A DNA stretch of 8,957 bases from RYN-433 sp036558265 (GTDB lineage: Bacteria > Planctomycetota > Phycisphaerae > Tepidisphaerales > Tepidisphaeraceae). Shown here piece after piece: positions 6,173-8,957 of the stretch. The stretch is taken from positions 1 through 8,957 of the forward strand of contig DATBFY010000512.1 in the NCBI GenBank assembly GCA_036558265.1, in the 5' to 3' direction. The translations under genes and the position numbers were made by a program. How positions within the stretch are numbered: position 1 is the stretch's first letter; every line of letters starts with the position of its first letter. The notes below the pieces were generated by a model. The model was not told the origin of the DNA, did no database searches, and saw only the letters and a list, made by a program, of their open reading frames with translations.

Positions 6173-7531
6173 TCAACTCTTCCCGGCGGCAGCGGGCAGG
6201 GCCGTCATCGCCGCGCGGTAGACGTCCAGCATCCCCTGGGCCATGTGCGTGTCGAGGAATCGCTCGCGCACCGCGGCGTGACCGGTCCGGGCCATTTCCG
6301 CGCGGCGGGCTGGGTCGCTCAGCAGTTGCGCCAGCGCGTCGGCGAGCGCCTGCGGGTCGCCGGGCTTGTGGGTGACGCCGCCGTGCGTTTGTTCGATGAG
6401 TTCCGGGAAGGCGCCGTGGTGCGGGAGGACGACGGGTGTGCCGCGGGCGAGCGATTCGAGCACGTACATTCCCTTACTCTCGGCATAGCGCGTGGGAACG
6501 GCCAGCACGTCGGCCGAGTCGATCAGGCTGAGCTTGCCGCTGCGATTCACCTCGCCGAGGTAGCGGTAATCGCCGTCCAGATTGGACCCGTGGACACGGG
6601 ACGCCAGCTCGCGATACCAGTGCGCGTTGGCCTTGCCGAGGTAGCCGGCGGCGCGGAGGCGCGCGCGCTCGAAGCCGGGCCTTTTGCGGAGGAGGAGCAG
6701 CGCATCGACGAGTTGATCGATGCCCTTCTCCGGACAGATGCGGGCGAGGTAGCCGACGGTGGGAGGGGTGGAAATTGCCGATTGCCGATTGCGGATTGCC
6801 GATTCGGAAACCAGGTAGTCGGCGGGGATGCCGGAGTAGACGACGTCGATCTTCTCGCGCGGGACGGCCAGGTAGTGGGCCATCTCGTCGGCGTAGTAGC
6901 GGCTGGTGGCGACGAAGCGGTCCACGTCCCCGGCGCGCTGGCGGATCAGGTCGCGGGCCTGGGTTTTGTAGGGCTCGCTCATCGCATTGAGGAAAATGTC
7001 TTCGCCGGTGAGCTCGGCGACGACCGGGGCGTTGAGCTCCGCCTTGAGCATGCGGGCCGCGCCGATGAACATCAGGTTGGGCAGGGAGATGACCTGCGGC
7101 TTGATATTCGACCGCAGGAACGCGATCAGCCGGCGCAGCTCCTTGGTCGTGTTACCCGTCTCACCGCGGAGGATGTCGAGGGTGAAGTCGCCCAGTCGCG
7201 CGGGCGACGTCTGCGCGCCGTAGTTGCCGGCGAGCGTCAGCAGCCAGGGACGATCCATCAGCCAGTCCAGTGCCCGCGGCGTCTTACGGAAGAGGCGGCT
7301 CGCGTGCTGGAGCCAGGTGTTCACGCCGCCGTAGAAGACCCGGCCGATCGATGCGCTGTCGGCGTCGGTCTTCACGGGGGTGTAGAGCGGGATCATCACG
7401 CAGTCGTGGCCGAGCCTTTTGAGGGCCATCGCCAGCGCGTTGTCGCGGATGCAGGAGCCGCAGTACATCCCGGCCGCGCCGGCGGCGAGGATCGCGATGC
7501 GCAGTCGATCGGCGGAGGGCGTCTCTTCCAT
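6173..7531 (-). CDS. GT4-type glycosyltransferase (452 aa)
   Basis: This is a GT-B fold, retaining glycosyltransferase of the GT4 group. Such enzymes usually transfer sugar from a nucleotide-sugar donor onto a lipid, glycan or small acceptor at the cytoplasmic face. The N-terminal domain begins RLRIAILAAGAAGMYCGSCIRDN (residues 9-31); its Gly-rich loop is followed by the C24-x-x-C27 pair of a known GT4 subset. The C-terminal domain starts at PTVGYLARICPEKG (about 257-270). It contains the donor-binding E351-SKGMYVL-E359 signature (E-x7-E), then GTPVVLPHHGAFPE. Between the domains, residues 243-253 (ESAIRNRQSAI) come from a heptamer DNA repeat read in frame. ATG 7531 is chosen because the frame's upstream 102 residues have no family similarity and overlap another small gene; no ribosome binding site is visible. 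Donor and acceptor cannot be told. Confidence 0.92.
   Translation of the reverse strand: MEETPSADRLRIAILAAGAAGMYCGSCIRDNALAMALKRLGHDCVMIPLYTPVKTDADSASIGRVFYGGVNTWLQHASRLFRKTPRALDWLMDRPWLLTLAGNYGAQTSPARLGDFTLDILRGETGNTTKELRRLIAFLRSNIKPQVISLPNLMFIGAARMLKAELNAPVVAELTGEDIFLNAMSEPYKTQARDLIRQRAGDVDRFVATSRYYADEMAHYLAVPREKIDVVYSGIPADYLVSESAIRNRQSAISTPPTVGYLARICPEKGIDQLVDALLLLRKRPGFERARLRAAGYLGKANAHWYRELASRVHGSNLDGDYRYLGEVNRSGKLSLIDSADVLAVPTRYAESKGMYVLESLARGTPVVLPHHGAFPELIEQTHGGVTHKPGDPQALADALAQLLSDPARRAEMARTGHAAVRERFLDTHMAQGMLDVYRAAMTALPAAAGKS
6774..6807. repeat. Heptamer tandem repeat inside the glycosyltransferase gene
   Basis: On the plus strand, ATTGCCG is followed by ATTGCCG, ATTGCGG and ATTGCCG (6774-6801), then a shortened ATTCGG. 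Three of the four full units are identical. On the minus strand this reads as residues 243-253 of the glycosyltransferase. I recall such heptamer runs as common between genes in planctomycetes and several other phyla, where they give spurious IADCRLPIADC or NRQSAIGNRQ peptides. Here the run sits inside a real gene. Confidence 0.8.
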
Positions 7532-7599
7532 GCGGGCAATTCTAGTCAGGGAATGATGGCGGACGAATCCGCTCCCCCCCTGCGTGCGGGCTGGCCGCT

Positions 7600-7785
7600 T
7601 TAGCGGCTGGCGGGAGTCGCGGGAGGACCGGCGGGTCGAGTGGTCGCGGTCGTCGTCGGATAGGGCCCGTGCCATCTGCCCACCAAGCCGCCGATCACCC
7701 CGCCCAGCGCAAAGATGGCCATCGACAGCAGCAAGAGGCGGAACGTCCCCCGGCCGGGACGATGTCGGCGGGTCAGGATCGGCAT
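7600..7785 (-). CDS. Small single-pass membrane protein (61 aa)
   Basis: I do not recognise a family. The peptide has a basic start (MPILTRRHRPGRGTF), one hydrophobic segment (RLLLLSMAIFALGGVIGGLVG, about residues 16-36) and a Thr/Ala/Pro-rich tail (TTTATTRPAGPP) of the kind common at planctomycete termini. The frame extends upstream to 7842, with another ATG at 7797. I prefer 7785 because the hydrophobic segment then has a normal short basic lead. It lies 67 bases after the zinc-ribbon gene and 68 before the glycosyltransferase, all on the same strand. Evidence is limited to the membrane segment, the spacing and the lack of a better competing frame. It could be a chance open frame in GC-rich DNA. 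Confidence 0.55.
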   Translation of the reverse strand: MPILTRRHRPGRGTFRLLLLSMAIFALGGVIGGLVGRWHGPYPTTTATTRPAGPPATPASR

Positions 7786-7852
7786 GTCCGCCAGCATACC
7801 GGGGGCGGGGCGGGGAAGGAATGTGGCGCGCGCGCATCCCACTTGGCGCGCC

Positions 7853-8317
7853 TCAGGCCGGGTTTGGCTCGGGCACGAGCCCGCACTCGGGGCAGCGATC
7901 GGGCGTGGCGCGCAGGTCGTAGCCGCACCGCGCGCAGCAGCCGCGCCGGGCGCGGCGATCGGCGCGGCGCGCGAGGATCCAGGCCGCCATACCCCCGGCC
8001 GCGCCGGCGACGGCGACGTACCACGTCGGCACGCTCACGTCCGATCCGTCATAGGTGTAGACGTTGTAGCGCACGCCCCAGTGCGTGACCTGCCCCGCCC
8101 AGGGTTGGCGCACGCGCGATGCCGGATACCACGAGACGCCGACGCGCCCCCCATCCGCCCAAAGCCGCACGGGCGGACGCCGTTCGTCGCCCAGCCCCAT
8201 GAACGGCCGCGGGAGCAACTCGGGAATCGCCGCGACGATCGCCAGCAGGCAGAGTGTCGCACACGCCAGGGCGACGATGCGCAGGGCTCGCGAGATTCGC
8301 GTCCGTGCTGGCATCAT
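7853..8317 (-). CDS. Membrane protein with C-terminal zinc ribbon (154 aa)
   Basis: The layout is an N-terminal hydrophobic segment (about residues 12-32), a soluble loop of about 65 residues with RLWADGGRVGVSWY, a second hydrophobic segment (97-116) and a basic stretch. A zinc ribbon follows: C128-ARC131-GYDLRATPDRC142-PEC145. Four cysteines in two CxxC pairs should bind one zinc ion. Proteins with this CGYDLRATP ribbon are numerous in Phycisphaerae-type planctomycetes; their function is not established as far as I know. With both termini cytoplasmic, the loop would lie outside. The start ATG (8315-8317) overlaps the upstream stop in ATGA, suggesting translational coupling with its paralogue; a second ATG follows directly at 8314. 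It is shorter than its partner and shares mainly the ribbon and the two-membrane-segment plan. Confidence 0.85.
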   Translation of the reverse strand: MMPARTRISRALRIVALACATLCLLAIVAAIPELLPRPFMGLGDERRPPVRLWADGGRVGVSWYPASRVRQPWAGQVTHWGVRYNVYTYDGSDVSVPTWYVAVAGAAGGMAAWILARRADRRARRGCCARCGYDLRATPDRCPECGLVPEPNPA

Positions 8318-8862
8318 GGATGTCTACCCGTCACAGGGGCCGGCTTGGTCGTCCCGCACTCGGGACATTGCTCGGGCGTGGCGCGCAGGTCGTACCCGCA
8401 GACCGGGCAGCGGCCCTCGCCGGCGAGACGGGTCGCCCGCCGGCGGCGCAGCAGGCGCCTCAGGCCGATCGCCGGCGCGACCGCCGCCGCCAGCGTCGGC
8501 GCCCACAGCGGCACCACCCAGTCGTGGCCGGTAACGTACGCGAAGCCGGCGCGGCGCGGGTATCGCCCCGGCCCATACACGGTGTCCATCACCGACATCA
8601 GCTCGCGGGGCGGCCGCTCGTGCAACAGCTCCCACTCGGGCGGGCCGGCGTCAGACCGCATCGGGTCGAACGTCGTGACCTCCCGCCAGGTCACCCACAG
8701 GCTGCCCCGCGCGGCTGCTACTCCAAGCGTCGAGCGGCCGTCGTTGTGCCAGAGGAAATCACCGACCCATATGCCCCGTACCCAGAGCGCGACCGCGGCC
8801 AGGAAGAGCACCAGCGACAGCAGGGTCGCGGTGGTCACGAGGATGCGCGCCAATCGCCTCAC
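8314..8862 (-). CDS. Membrane protein with C-terminal zinc ribbon, paralogue of the next gene (182 aa)
   Basis: Same plan as the 154-residue neighbour: hydrophobic segment 8-28, an outside loop of about 85 residues with GSLWVTWREV, hydrophobic segment 115-134, a strongly basic stretch (LRRLLRRRR), then the zinc ribbon C152-PVC155-GYDLRATPEQC166-PEC169. The loop opening WVRGIWVGDFLWHNDG and the short Trp-containing strand are features I associate with a large planctomycete family of unknown function. The start is GTG 8862. An in-frame TAA lies four codons upstream, and the first hydrophobic segment begins directly after this start, so a longer form is excluded. No Shine-Dalgarno is present, but TATAAT lies 8 bases upstream. 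The stop overlaps the next start by 4 bases. Specific role unknown. Confidence 0.87.
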   Translation of the reverse strand: MRRLARILVTTATLLSLVLFLAAVALWVRGIWVGDFLWHNDGRSTLGVAAARGSLWVTWREVTTFDPMRSDAGPPEWELLHERPPRELMSVMDTVYGPGRYPRRAGFAYVTGHDWVVPLWAPTLAAAVAPAIGLRRLLRRRRATRLAGEGRCPVCGYDLRATPEQCPECGTTKPAPVTGRHP

Positions 8863-8870
8863 GGCGGGCG

Positions 8871-8876
8871 ATTATA
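8871..8876 (-). promoter_or_regulatory. Consensus -10 box just upstream of the 182-aa gene
   Basis: TATAAT reads on the minus strand from 8876 to 8871, inside the short palindrome GCGAT-ATA-ATCGC. Only 8 bases separate it from GTG 8862, so transcription would start at or next to the start codon, giving a leaderless or nearly leaderless message. No good TTGACA-like -35 box is visible at the expected spacing. A perfect -10 hexamer is unusual in DNA this GC-rich, but it could be chance. Confidence 0.4.
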
Positions 8877-8917
8877 TCGCGCGATGCGGCGCGCACAGAT
8901 TCAGCGCGGACCCACCG

Positions 8918-8957
8918 TCATCCGACCAGCTTCAACCAGTTGAAGTTCGCCACGTAG
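8918..8957 (-). CDS. C-terminal end of an unidentified protein (rest outside window)
   Basis: On the minus strand the frame enters at the window edge and reads YVANFNWLKLVG before a TGA at 8918-8920. Only 12 residues are visible. The alternating aromatic and hydrophobic pattern (NFNWLKL) resembles the last strand of jelly-roll carbohydrate-binding modules such as CBM6, but this is too short to assign. The next gene starts 55 bases further on. A 16-base palindrome (8930-8945) falls within these codons. Confidence 0.4.
   Translation of the reverse strand, partial: YVANFNWLKLVG

Noticed and set aside
6774..6807. CRISPR-like array
   Set aside because: The units are only 7 bases long with no spacers between them. 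Nothing else in the window has regularly spaced repeats, and no cas-like gene is present.
4582..7531. Idea that the glycosyltransferase, NDH-2, DUF6797 and DsbA-like genes form one functional operon
   Set aside because: Gaps of 120-180 bases, two of them with strong palindromes, and unrelated functions give no support for a single pathway.
5909..7603. 564-residue plus-strand open frame opposite the glycosyltransferase
   Set aside because: It runs through the intergenic palindrome, the heptamer repeat and parts of two unrelated minus-strand genes, with no domain of its own.
7532..7837. 102-residue N-terminal extension of the glycosyltransferase
   Set aside because: The extension is basic and Ser/Arg-rich without family similarity, overlaps the more plausible 61-residue membrane protein in another frame, and the fold begins just after ATG 7531.
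8930..8945. Palindrome CTTCAACCAGTTGAAG as a terminator
   Set aside because: It lies within the last codons of the partial gene, before its stop, and has no T run after it. It is more simply explained as coding sequence.

Overview
The window looks like a piece of a GC-rich chromosome from the Planctomycetota, probably a Phycisphaerae-type lineage. Three things point there. Two small membrane proteins end in the zinc ribbon CxxCGYDLRATP(D/E)xCPECG, which is common in that class. A large secreted protein has the DUF6797-type layout of the PVC superphylum. The spaces between genes are full of short palindromic repeats of the kind scattered through planctomycete genomes. This assignment comes from recognising families by eye, not from a database search.

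Layout. 1-284 (+): C-terminal part of a calcineurin-like metallophosphoesterase, followed by a hairpin repeat. 430-939 (+): an unrecognised protein with one membrane anchor. 940-1300: gene-free convergent spacer rich in inverted repeats. All remaining genes are on the minus strand. Read in their direction of transcription (right to left) they are: the last 12 codons of an unidentified protein (8918-8957), two overlapping zinc-ribbon membrane proteins (8862-8314 and 8317-7853), a 61-residue membrane protein (7785-7600), a GT4-type glycosyltransferase (7531-6173), a type II NADH dehydrogenase (5994-4582), a secreted DUF6797-like beta-propeller protein (4443-1984) and a DsbA-family thiol oxidoreductase (1861-1301).

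The four large minus-strand genes are separated by gaps of about 120-180 bases. Two of those gaps hold strong palindromes, so they are probably independent transcription units and not one pathway. Only the two zinc-ribbon genes look translationally coupled (ATGA overlap). The functions are mostly housekeeping or accessory: respiration (NDH-2), glycan synthesis (GT4), thiol redox chemistry (DsbA-like) and a secreted propeller protein.

I see no convincing new multi-gene system. The most interesting signals are repeats that touch genes: a 27-base element present as inverted copies on both sides of the 430-939 gene, a heptamer tandem repeat translated in frame inside the glycosyltransferase, a repeat unit that appears to encode the C-terminus of the DsbA-like protein, and a 77-base nested palindrome between two genes.
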